Origin: Dimorphilus gyrociliatus
Lineage: Eukaryota; Annelida; Polychaeta; Dinophilidae
Length of the DNA stretch: 64,000 bases
Direction of reading: 5' to 3'
NCBI GenBank assembly: GCA_904063045.1
Contig: CAJFCJ010000057.1
Span: 1 to 64,000 of the forward strand
Shown: piece by piece, positions 33,189-43,735 of the stretch
Layout: each line of letters begins with the position of its first letter
Numbering within the stretch: the first letter of the stretch is position 1
The notes under the pieces: generated by a model
What the model was told of the DNA's origin: nothing
The model's database searches: none
Seen by the model: only the letters and a program-made list of their open reading frames with translations
Position numbers and translations under genes: made by a program

Positions 33189-35697
33189 ATATTATACTAA
33201 AAAACAATAAAGCTTGACAAATGATATTTATGCTGGAGAGTAGATATGGGATGTCTGCATTAATAGATCAATTGATGTCAATTTGTTCAACTTGAAATCA
33301 TCCCATAAATCAAAAATTTTCTTTTGGATGTCAATATACTTTTTCTTTTGATGTTTGTAAATCCTTTTTTCTGACAGTAATTTCTCATAAACTGCAATCA
33401 ACTCAGACTCTTTTTTTAGCTCATCAACCAGCATGTAAAAAGAACCTTTAGCAGGCAGCTTACTATTCATTCTTTGATGCCATCCTTCACAATCATTATT
33501 GGTCCTAATAGACAAACCAAAAACTGACCAGTTATTTGGTTTCCATAATTTATTTTTGATCCAGTTTGTTTGGAAGTATTGCAGCAGGTCCAAAAATCTA
33601 TTTTTTTCACAAAGTTCTGCATTTATGCTGTCAAATGTTGGTTGAATAATATGTGCTGGCAAGAATGGCAGAGCCATCAATTTTCTGAAATCTTTCCAAT
33701 CATTTCCTTTTTCTTTGTATTTCTTTACATAGCCAAGAGCCTATTCAATAATATAAGTTATTTAATAGATAATGTTATATATATTTGAATGTAACTGACT
33801 TGTATTTTCCTGTATACTGCTTGTGTGAAATGAAATACACAACCTTGAAATTCAGTGAGGGGATATACTTTTGATAATGCTTTCCATAGTCCTTTTTCAA
33901 AATCCATTGTAATTCTTTTTGGATGAAAATCATTGATAAGATTGTTGATATGCTACAAAAAAGCAACTTTATTTATCATCACTTTTGAAGAGATAATATG
34001 AAATATTTACTTGAAATGCTTGTAAGTATGCTTTGGTATGCTTTGAAGTCAGAAAAATAAAAACAAGAGGAACTTGCTTCATATCACCACTCTTCTTAAC
34101 AAATGAGTGAATAGTGACAAGTTGATAAAATGGTTCTTTTACAATCTTGAAAGTACCATCAATGTACCAACAGTTGGATTTTGATAATAAATTCAGCTGA
34201 TGGTTTGTTGCAAAGATTAAAATTCTTTCTCCATTTTCACAAATATCTTTCTGCAAAAATTCATCAGGCAAAAATGTTTCATCTAAATTAAAGTTGTACA
34301 CTTTAGGTTCCACTGGCCTAAACTTTTGTCTATTTGAGTTTGCCATTCTCTTCAAATAGTTGATATCAGGAAGACAAGTTGCATTGGGTTCATAGGATAG
34401 AAGAACTTTTTCAGCAATGCTTCTTCCAGATGTTTGATTATCACTTCTGCAAACAATTTTCAAATCTGTTTTCACTTTAATATCCACTTCTAAATTCTTT
34501 TTTCTGTTGTGATTATGTTCCAAATTGCCTTTGAGAAATAAATTTCCATTTTGTCTTATTCTGGCCACACATCTTTTCTTCTTACTTCTCACACTGCACA
34601 CCCAAATAGTACTTGATGGTGTTTTATGTTTAACAACAAAAGAATATCCATCATTCAGTAAAATGTCATGTCCCTTTCTACTTCCTCCTTTTACAATCTC
34701 AAAATCACTTTTTGTGGATGATTCACAATATTCTTCAGCATTCTCTTCAACTTCCTCCAAAGAGTCTAGGTCCATTGATTGTCATTCTGAAAGAACATGA
34801 TTTTCATCCTCCAATATTGATTCCTCAACTGCAGCAATCTTATTTCTTTCATCAATAAAGCTTTCTTCAGAATTTACTTTGAATTGATGAATTTCCAGAT
34901 TAGTTAACTTCTTGAGCATGACAGTACATTTTCTTTTGTTACAAGGTTTGCAAATTGGTATGTTATGTGTTTCTATAAGAATATGTTAAAAAATATAATT
35001 ACATGAAAGCTGATTAAAGAGTTACATACCTGTGCATTTCCTATGAATAAGATTCTTACAAAGGCTGCATTTCAAATATTTTTGCCTTCCATAAATTGTT
35101 GAATGACAATTGTGACATTTGAAAGCCATTTTTTAATCTTCAATCAAATGTAGATGGTTATCTAAAAATATTTCCAGTTATCAATAAATTTCCTTTCCAA
35201 ATATTCAAAATGGCTGAAATTTTATTTATGAAAAATATTCAGCTTTTTCACAATTGAATATAGTATATTACATCAAAATATCATGAATCAACAATCTCAA
35301 TGATTAGATATAAATACTCACTTCTGTTGAAGCTTCCAAGAAGAACTTTGTCCAAATTTATTCAGTAAATATAGCTTTACTTTTGCAAGGATAAATATTC
35401 CAAGTGAAAGTTTATTTAATAAAACTATCACTATTAAAATGGCTGCTATTTCACTTTCAACAACATTTTCTTTTAAAGTAGTAATAATATTGTTGGGATA
35501 TGTATTCTATTTAATATCTGCATTCTATCTAATCAATATATTAACAATTATATTATGAAGGAAAAGAAGGAAAACAGGGTGTCAATGTACATGTTTATTC
35601 AAAAATTCAAAAATATAAAAATTGGGTGCGAACATACCCAGGTACATTTGCACCCACCCAGGGTACGTTCACACTCAGGTACATTCGCACCCAACCC
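33020..35697 (-). mobile_element. near-complete MULE DNA transposon with compound terminal repeats
   Basis: Both ends carry about 80-110 bp inverted repeats. Each is made of several GGGTGCGAACGTACC words in direct and inverted order, followed by a shared TTTTTATATTT...TTTGAATTTTTGAATAAA block (33020-33155 and 35595-35697). Between them lies a five-exon-type transposase gene on the minus strand. Size is about 2.7 kb. The expected 9-bp target duplication is not clear at these ends. The left end sits inside the LRR frame of the RING gene. Confidence 0.8.
33228..35129 (-). CDS. MULE transposase (FLYWCH-type zinc finger, DDE), one in-frame stop
   Basis: Exons 35129-35030, 34972-34011, 33952-33800 and 33740-33228 join in phase and sum to 576 codons. 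Exon 1 is a zinc finger (CHNCHSTIYG, then CSLCKNLIHRKC). Exon 2 has an FLYWCH-like segment (GYSFVVKHKTPSSTIWVCSV, CVARIRQNG, EHNHNRKK) and the first catalytic Asp (CWYIDGTFKIVKEPFYQL). Exon 3 has ITMDFEKGLWKAL...GCVFHFTQAVYRKIQ with the second Asp and C/H motif. Exon 4 has RTNNDCEGWHQRMNSKL with the Glu. A TGA at 34782-34784 interrupts exon 2. Except for this stop the enzyme looks complete, so it is recently active. It is a candidate source of movement for the MITEs with 9-bp duplications. Confidence 0.85.
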
Positions 35698-37010
35698 CAA
35701 TTTAGTTAATTTCAACAAAATTATAGCAAGATGAATAATTCAATACATAGTTAATCAATCTCACTTGCTTTCTCTCTCTCTCTTCTCTCCTATAAATAAG
35801 TTTCCATTCAACCTCAAAGATGGATAAGGATTTACATAGGCCTAAAATGTTTATAAGTGTGGATTTTTTTATAAGAAAAAAAAAGGGATTTTTTACAAAC
35901 ATCTCTCCATTTTCTGTCAAATTATCTATCTGAAATATTAAATGTCCCAACTGGACAGAAATTATCTCTAGTTATTTCCATTTGCCCAACTAATCATACT
36001 ACCTGCAACTCTTAACTGACCATTTATTTCACTATGTATTCTATTGCCCAAATCGACTAAAGCAGTGAACCTTAAGATATCATCATAATCATTGCTACTG
36101 TATGAAGCATATACAGTAGTAGGAATTGTTAAAAATAATCTAAGCCAATAGTACATGTATGTTTAAAAACTGGTAGATATGACCCTACAGAGGTATGTAT
36201 GTATCGATACATATACTACCAGTTAATTTATTTCCTCCCTCCACAACTATTTCAAACATTACAAAGTAGGTGTTATTACTTAATGCCCTTTGCTTCTATT
36301 ACAACTTCTATTTACAACACTGGCGCTGGATTTCAAAAATGGCCTTCTTTTGTGAAATACTCTAAATTGATCTAATAATATTGAAATGTGGACTTTTCGC
36401 TTATGCCCCTCCTCTTCAAGTACTTTTTCCTCCTGGGATAGTTCATTGGCCTTATAGTTTGGAACAACATGTCTGCTCACAATAAGGCTCCATTCACCAT
36501 TGAATTTGATGCAGCCAAACACCATAGTGCTCCCTGCCCCAAAATTGTATGATGTTCAAGGTAAATGTTGGATTTTTCCTTACAAATCCTCTCCTCATGT
36601 AGCGTCCTTTGGATTCACCTGAAAAATTCACATTTTCCACCTTTCTGTTTCCCACTTACTGTTCTCTGTTTAGAACTCTATTTTGTGTGGGTGATACTCT
36701 TTAACTAATGCGGCATCTCCAAACAAATTCTAAACTAACCCTGCTATTAATTTTCGCATTCCGCCTAGTGTTACCTGAATTCCTCAGATGTTTACATTCA
36801 ATGCTGAAATACACATAAATATATATATATATTTGTGTAATATCGCTATGCACTGGATAGTGGAGAATAGAACCTATTTGTGTTGTCCAGGCTTCAAAAT
36901 TTCATTGCTTAATTGAAAATACATGTTTAATAGGATAGTAAGTTAGAGATTAAAAGAAAATAGAATAATGAAAGATGCATTGACTCTTTTCATATTGGAA
37001 TAAATCCCAA
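35698..37010. other. intergenic, unidentified short minus-strand frames
   Basis: Minus-strand frames at 35968-36156 and 36280-36525 (NYKANELSQEEKVLEEEGHK) have coding-like composition but no recognised family, no splice model and no start context. There is a small palindrome ATGTATCGATACAT at 36198-36211. A (TA)n run lies near 36820. Confidence 0.25.
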
Positions 37011-37011
37011 G

Positions 37012-37140
37012 GCAGAAGCTGCCCAGAAATTGATTGAAGCCGCCCAGAGCTGTGATAGAAGTCACCCACAACTATGATAGAAGTTGCCCAGAGCTATAAA
37101 AGAAGTTGGCCACACCTGTAACAGAAGTGAACCTGTGTCA
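37012..37140. repeat. tandem repeat, about 22-bp unit (GATAGAAGTYGCCCAGAGCT)
   Basis: Five to six units: AAGCTGCCCAGAAATTGATTG, AAGCCGCCCAGAGCTGTGATA, AAGTCACCCACAACTATGATA, AAGTTGCCCAGAGCTATAAAA and AAGTTGGCCACACCTGTAACA. The unit is shared with single copies at 14901 and 15154. Confidence 0.75.
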
Positions 37141-37155
37141 AATTTTCAAACTGCT

Positions 37156-37230
37156 CCGATTTACTTGAAATTTTGTACAGAGTAAGGTATAGAACACACC
37201 AATTACTGTACAAAATTTGAGCCAAATCGG
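37156..37230. repeat. foldback hairpin repeat
   Basis: Arms CCGATTTACTTGAAATTTTG (37156 onward) and CAAAATTTGAGCCAAATCGG (ending 37230) pair over about 20 of 23 positions around a 29-nt loop. The sequence continues CCCAGGCGTTTAGGAGCTACG. It is GC-richer than its surroundings and looks like a mobile foldback module. Confidence 0.6.
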
Positions 37231-37365
37231 CCCAGGCGTTTAGGAGCTACGGCCGTTTGAAATAAACGTAGGTCACAACAAGTTGTCATGTGTGTGTGAC
37301 TGCCACCAACTTTTTCTGATATTCGTCCTCACCTTCTACACCAATTAGAGGGTAACCTATCAAGT

Positions 37366-37828
37366 TTATTCAAGTAGTAAGCAAGTTTCAATAAGATTTA
37401 TATTGTATATCTTTATTGGATTGCTGCCAATTTTAATTTCAATCTTTTTTAGCAAAGCAGAAGATTCAACTACTCTTTGAACAACACACACTTGAATAAC
37501 ATCATAAGCTTTTTTAAAAGTGATCTTTATCCATGATGATTTACAGTCTAGATTTGATGAACATGTTGCTGCCCAGTCATTATGATTAATCCAGAAAGGC
37601 TCTTGTGCAAATTCACATTTCTGATCAATTGGTGTAGTATGTACACTTGAGGCTGTACAAGCTGCTCCATTACTTTTGCTAGCAATATTTATTAGTTTTC
37701 CATCTATGGGCAAAGAATAAAGCTTATTATACTTTAAATTTATTCATATAATATAATTTACCAGTTATCATTACACTATTTTCAACTAGCAGAAGAAATA
37801 GAGCGAAAATGATGAACATTTTCAACAT
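37366..37828 (-). CDS. small secreted discoidin-like protein
   Basis: Exon 1 (37828-37762) encodes a signal peptide (MLKMFIIFALFLLLVENSV). A 58-nt phase-1 intron follows, then exon 2 (37703-37366). Total 134 residues. The mature part (KLINIASKSNGAACTASSV, CEFAQEPFWINHNDWAATC, WIKITFKKAYDVIQVCVVQR) is a single copy of the domain found twice at 7335-8833. F5/8-C/discoidin-like folds usually bind carbohydrate or lipid outside the cell. The family call rests on pattern only; paralogy to the 7.3 kb gene is clear. Confidence 0.65.
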
Positions 37829-38130
37829 ATCTTTCAATATTTATAAATATAAATGTCGTTGGAATTAGATTTCTATATATATTTATAAGATATAGAGATA
37901 TTGAATTATTGAATATATTTCCTCTTTATTTACCAATTTCTATCTTATGCTGACAAAAAAAGCAAAGTTTAGCTATTCTTAATTCTTTCTAGAAAATTGA
38001 AGTCTAAAGATTCATTTGGTTGGTGTAATCAATACATTTCTCCTCTGTATTAGGCTTAAAGATTGATTGATTAATATGAGACTTTTTTCTAGACCTCTTG
38101 TCAATCATGCTCCAGTAGATGGAAATTTAG
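37829..38130. other. intergenic, promoter side of the secreted protein
   Basis: AT-rich with TATATATATTTATAAGATATA near 37875. No gene seen. The right end is the target-duplication copy of the MITE at 38131. Confidence 0.3.
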
Positions 38131-38337
38131 GGGTTGGGTGCGGACGTACCCATTTGCAAGTATAGCCTACCCTGATAACATTTTAGGGGAGGGTTAGTTT
38201 GTTAATTTAGATGGATTTATATTTAGAGGGGTTCCAATTTACGATTAGGCAATATACATAACACAGATATTACGCTCAACTTCTGATATATTAGGGTATG
38301 CTTCTATCCTCCATGGGTACGTTCGCACCCCCACCCG
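38131..38337. mobile_element. 207-bp non-autonomous derivative of the GGTGCGAACGTACC MULE
   Basis: Begins GGGTTGGGTGCGGACGTACCC and ends GGGTACGTTCGCACCCCCACC. These ends match the MULE at 33020-35697. Flanked by GAAATTTAG (38122-38130) and AAAATTTAG (38338-38346), a 9-bp duplication with one mismatch. No coding capacity. Confidence 0.8.
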
Positions 38338-38871
38338 AAAATTTAGAGGCTATGGAATGGGAAGAACAAAAATGAATTACACAAAGTTACAAAGGGTTTC
38401 ACGGTAGCACTAACTCATTTTTATGCATTTTGAAATTGCTGTTCTAAAATCATCATTTCTTATAAATTGCAAGAACAAAGATATTTTTATACATGAAAAT
38501 AGATATAAATCAATGCTTATATTCCTATAAATTGATATGCCTATATTCTTTCTTTATGAATATATGATGTTTGTCTGGTAAAAAATGTAATTTTTGTGAT
38601 ATTGTTCTACAAGAATTATTGAGGTTTATCAATCAATTTTTCAACAAATAGGAAAAGTTTGCTAGATAGTTTCTCTGTAGCAGAATGATCAGAACATGTA
38701 TTCATTAATATTAATAACATAAAATGTAAATAGGTCGTTGATACACATAAATAGGTTCCGATGGGTGCAATTTCAAATAAGTTTGGCTACATCAAGTTAC
38801 GATTTTCCCCTTTCCTTTAAAACTGTCGTTTGCCTATGTGCTTTTATTAATTGTTCGCAGTTCAATACAAA
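38338..38871. other. intergenic, nothing recognised
   Basis: AT-rich. A possible acceptor (TTATTAATTGTTCGCAG) lies at 38862, just before the cupin start, so a short non-coding 5' exon could lie here. Confidence 0.3.
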
Positions 38872-39444
38872 ATGAAGGCCTATAACTTCAATATTGACAA
38901 TGAATTGAATTTTTTAGAAAAAGCAGAAGTTAACATGGCAGGCAAGGGAATGGACTATTGGATTTCTCATTTAAATTTAAAACCACATCCGGAAGGTGGA
39001 TATTATACTGAAAGTTTTAGGAGTAAAGATTTCATACCAAGTAAATGTACGGAAGGAAAATTTGATGGAAAAAGAAGTTATTTAACTTCAATTTATTTCC
39101 TGTTATCGGATGGTAATTTTTCTGCTTTTCATCGTTTAAAACAAGACGAAATTTGGAGTTATCATACTGGTTCAACAATTTTCGTTCATATTATTAACGA
39201 TGATGGATCCTACGAGAAACATAAAGTTGGTTTGAATATTGAAGACGGTGAAACTCCCCAATTTGTTATCAAAGCAGGACAATGGTTTTCCTATCACGTT
39301 GAAGAGGAAAATGGTTTTACTCTTGTTGGGTGTGTCGTTGTTCCTGGATTTGAATTTGCCGATTTTGAACTTGGTAAGAGGCAAGATTTAATTGCCAAAT
39401 ATCCTCAACATAAGGATATTATAACAAAATATACAAGAAACTGA
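38872..39444 (+). CDS. DUF985 / cupin_5 family protein (YML079W-like)
   Basis: A single-exon frame of 190 residues from ATG 38872 (MKAYNFNIDNELNF). The conserved order of the family is present: LKPHPEGGYYTESFRS, then TSIYFLLSDGNFSAFHRLKQ, DEIWSYHTGSTIFVHII, FVIKAGQWFSYHV and LVGCVVVPGFEFADFELG. These are small double-stranded beta-helix proteins, common in bacteria and fungi and patchy in animals. The enzymatic role is not established in general. The metal/ligand-pocket residues H, E and H are visible. An alternative start is the internal ATG (MAGKGMDYW). Its composition is like its neighbours and it is apparently intact. Confidence 0.9.
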   Translation: MKAYNFNIDNELNFLEKAEVNMAGKGMDYWISHLNLKPHPEGGYYTESFRSKDFIPSKCTEGKFDGKRSYLTSIYFLLSDGNFSAFHRLKQDEIWSYHTGSTIFVHIINDDGSYEKHKVGLNIEDGETPQFVIKAGQWFSYHVEEENGFTLVGCVVVPGFEFADFELGKRQDLIAKYPQHKDIITKYTRN

Positions 39445-39914
39445 CATAAAGCTTTGAAAATAGAGAAGATATCCATACTACACCAAGAACATCAGTATTT
39501 ATGAACACAATGAGAACACTTTGAACAAAAATTCAAAATGCAAAATTTAATATCTCAACCATTACATTTTGACAGTAAATTTACAAAATAATCGTTTGAA
39601 TTTTGTGAATTTCAACTATAATTCTTCATGAAAACTGTTACAATTTTTACTATAACTAAAAATATAAATATAGAATCAGTTTTTCATGTATTCAATTTTT
39701 TGAAAGTATGTCATTCTATTCAAAAAAAAGTAACATCTGTCGTTCAAACAAGTTAACTATTATTTACCATAATACTATTCCAACATAACCCAGTGTCCAT
39801 GATATTTCTGGACACTGCCCTATAATTGAAACTACTTTTGATATGTTATGCAGATAATAAAAAATTTGTTTCTTTAGATAAAAAAAAATAGATATTTAAC
39901 CCTAAAAGAAGATA
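39445..39914. other. intergenic; inverted CAGTGTCCA/TGGACACTG pair
   Basis: CAGTGTCCATGATATTTCTGGACACTG (39791-39817) is a 9-bp inverted repeat with a 9-nt loop, about 100 bp upstream of the LRR gene. The half-site also lies 33-41 bp upstream of the related minus-strand LRR gene at 2432. It could be a shared regulatory motif; two cases are weak evidence. Confidence 0.3.
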
Positions 39915-41144
39915 ATGGCTGAGAATTGTCTGACCCTGATTTGTTTAAAAGAAATTGGAAAGAATTTAATAGCATTAGGTGAATATTGCTCAAGTCAAAA
40001 ACTATTTTTACCTGATAGAATATCTCATCTTATTATTAATTATGTTTTTACAAATAACAAATTATTAACAACAAAAGAATTAAAATTCTTTTTATCAAAT
40101 ATTTTAAATATTTCAAACTTCAATTTAATTTATGAACAATACGAAAAAGATGAAACATTTGAATTTCTACAAAATCAACCAATAACTGTTTTACAATTAA
40201 AAAATATTAATTGTTTTAATGAGTATTTCTTTTCAAATAATCTACAAGAATTATCTCTTTATAATTGTCAAATTAAGGATTTTAATGAAAACTTATTACA
40301 TCAGTTTAAAGGCAATTTAAACATGTCCCATTTAAAAATTATCTTACCGGAAATGGATTTTCTCTTTCCAGCCAAATCTCCTAATTTTTATCATAAACTA
40401 TTTTCAATTATGCAATCATCATCATTAATAAGTTTTGAATTTGAAACTGCTTGCGTTTACGCTTCTATTATCAATTTTTTTGAAAACTGGTTAGAACAGT
40501 GTATAAATCTGGAGAGATTGATTCTAATAGGAACGTTTAATTTTGCAAATTTTCGCCATATTTCTTCTGCATTTAAAGCAATGGGACATTCGCTAAAAGA
40601 ATTAACATTACAAGTTTTAAATCTTGAATTTGATGAAATTCATATGTTTGAAAATTCACTTCAGTATCTTACAAATCTTGAAAAATTCAATCTAACAATA
40701 AAAATATACTCTGCTAGCTCATTTACATATAATTTAAATGAACTAAAATCATGTGGACATTCATTAAGAATATTTAAATTACATGTAAATAGAGTTAGTA
40801 TTTTATATTTGTGTAAAGCTTTGGAATGTTGTACAAGTCTTGAAATCATTGAAATTCTGTCAAGAATTCCAATCGATACTCAAGTCATTACTACTGCATT
40901 AAAATCATCAATAAATACTGTAAAACAGTTAAATATTGGAGTTGTACCTAAAGAAGAACATTGGTTTTCTTCAATCGTTGATTTCTTGGAAGAGTGTTCC
41001 TCTGCTCGAAAATGTTCAATATTTATAAAATATTTTCACAAACAAAGAGCAAAAAATATCTTGAAAAGATTGATATCGCTATCGTCATCGCCTGATCATT
41101 TAAATAATATAATGATATCAATTAAACGATTTCGGGATGAGTAG
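39915..41144 (+). CDS. LRR protein with BC/Cul2-box-like N-terminus
   Basis: An intact single-exon frame of 409 residues. The N-terminus (CLTLICLKEIGKNL, then LFLPDRISHLIINYV, then LTTKELKFFLSNILNISNF) aligns with residues 5-80 of the LRR gene at 630, including spacing. It fits LxxxCxxxPhi followed by LPxxI, as in Elongin-BC/Cul2 receptors. The C-terminal part has degenerate RNI-type repeats (SLKELTLQVLNLEFDE, LEECSSARKCSIF), much more divergent than in other copies. No signal peptide or TM. The two proteins define a subfamily distinct from the solenoid-only gene at 5740. Substrate-receptor function is inference. Confidence 0.8.
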   Translation: MAENCLTLICLKEIGKNLIALGEYCSSQKLFLPDRISHLIINYVFTNNKLLTTKELKFFLSNILNISNFNLIYEQYEKDETFEFLQNQPITVLQLKNINCFNEYFFSNNLQELSLYNCQIKDFNENLLHQFKGNLNMSHLKIILPEMDFLFPAKSPNFYHKLFSIMQSSSLISFEFETACVYASIINFFENWLEQCINLERLILIGTFNFANFRHISSAFKAMGHSLKELTLQVLNLEFDEIHMFENSLQYLTNLEKFNLTIKIYSASSFTYNLNELKSCGHSLRIFKLHVNRVSILYLCKALECCTSLEIIEILSRIPIDTQVITTALKSSINTVKQLNIGVVPKEEHWFSSIVDFLEECSSARKCSIFIKYFHKQRAKNILKRLISLSSSPDHLNNIMISIKRFRDE

Positions 41145-41263
41145 CGTACTCTGTGAACCTTAACCAACTTAGCATCTTTATCAACAAAAGCACACTAAAC
41201 TTGATACAATGATATTTTAGATAAGAGAAAAAAAGGGGCGAGGTTGTCAATGTCATTTTTAAA

Positions 41264-41824
41264 ATGGCTACTGCAATATCTAATAAGGAATATTTAAAAT
41301 ATGATGTTGAGCATTGTAAATCATCAGTTACAATTCTAATATATCACGTAGAAGGTAGATGTGCTGGATATGCCATTTTTATTGATGAACAATGGAAATA
41401 TACAGTAAATTATAGACCAACAAAATATGAAAAGGCAGTCGTTAGTCTTAATTTTGTTAGTAACACAGGAAATATGACAACCAAAGAAATTCAATGGAAA
41501 TTTACTTCCAATGAAAAAACTTGGAGGAAAAAAGCTTGGAAAGTTGTAAAACAACTTTTAAAACCCACACCAAAAGCTTATGATATACTCTCTCTTAATG
41601 GAGCATTCAATATTGAAAATGGTAGAAATATACAAGAATCAGGTGGACATACTACTGAAGATAGAGAAACGAAAAATGGTAGGCAACGCTCCAAAAGTTT
41701 TTGTAATAGATTTGTTTCAATTTTAACGTCAATATGTCGCTGTTCCTGTACTTTTCGTCTAATTCAGTGTTGTAGGAGAAGACTTGATCAAAAAAGACTG
41801 GTTGAAGAATATAGAATGCATTAG
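41264..41824 (+). CDS. unrecognised protein with basic Cys-rich C-terminus
   Basis: A single-exon frame of 186 residues, MATAISNKEYLKYDVEHCKS. The first 75 residues look like a beta-rich domain (SSVTILIYHVEGRCAGYAIF). A Trp/Lys-rich region follows (WRKKAWKVVKQLLKPTP), then a polar linker. The C-terminus is dense in Cys and Arg (SICRCSCTFRLIQCCRRR), which could be a palmitoylated membrane anchor. No known family recognised. The start is well supported by the first ATG after stops. Confidence 0.5.
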   Translation: MATAISNKEYLKYDVEHCKSSVTILIYHVEGRCAGYAIFIDEQWKYTVNYRPTKYEKAVVSLNFVSNTGNMTTKEIQWKFTSNEKTWRKKAWKVVKQLLKPTPKAYDILSLNGAFNIENGRNIQESGGHTTEDRETKNGRQRSKSFCNRFVSILTSICRCSCTFRLIQCCRRRLDQKRLVEEYRMH

Positions 41825-42985
41825 ATTTCTATTCTCTAAACATCTATCATTCAATATATATTGTGTAGCAGCAAGAATTTAATTGTTTGTAAACAAAACT
41901 ATGGACACTAAATCTTTCATTTGGAATGGCTTTTGTTTGGTCACGTATAATCTATTGGCTTGCTTAAAAACGAATAACTGTAAAAAACTATTGAATGCCA
42001 GAAAACGAATTTTATTGAACATGAGAGAGAGAGAGAGCGAGAGAGAGAGAGAGAGCGAGAGAGAGAGAGAGGAAGAGAGAGAATGCTCTTGTTTTTCTCA
42101 TTCGAATCTATTCAAATGACATATGTTCATGTTTGTAATGTGTACATCCATAGTTTTAAAGGAATATTTACAATAAAACTGATAAAAACGTTTAGAATTT
42201 TCTAAAGAGTATACTGTTTTCAGCTAAGTTATCGTACAATTATCCCTTTGCCCATAGCTTGGGTAAGCATAAACTGAGGTACAGTAGTGATTTTTTGAAT
42301 CTTTGACAAACAACTACTTTACAGTAAAACCATAACCAAATAAACATTAAAACATTCAATATTTATCTTTACCCTCCTTATTTTGAAAACTTACCTGGAA
42401 GGAATTGAAGGTTGTAAAGATATAAACTAAAGTCATCTATAAGAATTTTGCAGAATGGCTCAATCTTTGGAAGTGTAATTTCTTTAAAAGTTTGACAAAA
42501 TGTATAAGGTACACTCGCGATATTGTAGACATTTTGCTGTAATTTTAAAATGGTCTAACTAATACTATTGATACTTTCCAAATATATAACTTAATCTATA
42601 AACTTTCACTGTGAAAACTTTCATTCGGTTCTGTGGGTTATCAACATAAAAAGGAAGAAAAAATTTTGAAGATTTGCCAAGATGTGGTTGTCAAAAGATA
42701 TCTCTAACAGATCAAAATAAGGAAACTATCTTTAGATCATACCAAAGACTTGAGTTTCAGTAATATATATGATAATAATTATCAAATTGTTGAAAAATGA
42801 AACATAAAAGGAAAAGATACTTTATTGCATAAGAATTTTTCATATTCAATTAAAAACATTGCCAGTACCTCAACAACATGAAGATGAACACAAAGGTCAA
42901 AGAAAAAATTTTTCCCAGCAGATGTTCCCAAAAGGGTTCAAAGTTTCTTACAAAAAAAGAACTTACCCACTCAAATGAAGGAAGG
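41825..42985. other. intergenic with a (GA)n microsatellite
   Basis: Imperfect GAGAGAGAGAGCGAGAGAGA repeats occupy 42023-42079. No gene recognised. MULE-like sequence begins at about 42985. Confidence 0.45.
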
Positions 42986-43415
42986 ACTCTTAAATACCAA
43001 ATTTTCTATCCATGATTTCATTAAGAAAAATGGTGAATATCAGTAAATTCCCTTAGTGTTTGTTTTAATGAGTGGCACAGAAAGAAAATAGCACTTTGAA
43101 TGTTCTACTGGTATGTTGCCAATAATAGTTTATATTTTATTAAAAGTAACAAAATCAATATTTAAAAAGGAAGTTATATGGTTATATAAAAGACTTTAAA
43201 GATTATGAAGAGAGAGCCTTCCATATCTTCCAAAAGAATTCATTACTTCACCAAATTTAATATAGCAGTGGATATTGATGAAAATTTCTACAATCTTATC
43301 AAAGAAGTAGAAAGAGAAGCTGACCTAATAGAAATTTATGAGAAGTTGTTATCAGAGGGAAAATTGAAAAAACTATAGAAAAGAAAATATGAAAATCTAC
43401 AAGGTAATATTTCTG
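42985..43415 (+). pseudogene. MULE transposase remnant
   Basis: IHDFIKKNGEYQ (stop) IPLVFVLMSGTERK at about 43010-43095 and DENFYNLIKEVEREADLIEI, then YEKLLSEGKLKKL, at 43270-43375 match two ordered parts of the MULE at 33228 (FVKKSGDMKQVPLVFIFLTS, and SFYMLVDELKKESELIAVYE). The catalytic middle is deleted and there are several stops. Confidence 0.6.
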
Positions 43416-43735
43416 AATATATATTAGTTGTTTGAATGGAGCTTATTAGTTATTAAGAGTTGTATATGACATCATTGGAGACGATTGACAATAAAAAGAA
43501 TTAATACTGAAAATCTCTTTATTCAATAAAATTGAATATAATAAAAATATTAAGGATCCATCTCTTTGTTGATACATATGGTTTTGATCTATAAATCATA
43601 TTTTTGTTATTTTACCTTGAGATTTGATCCATAGAAATCAATGTATAGAACAGAGTTTACAATGAACTATGATAAAATTAAGTGTTAAATTCACCACAGT
43701 GTTATAGCTTTTGCTGAATTGTTAAATAATACACA

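Noticed and set aside
42020-42085. (GA)n tract read as a Glu/Arg-rich protein end
   Set aside because: It is a simple-sequence repeat; any frame through it looks charged. No start or homology supports a gene.
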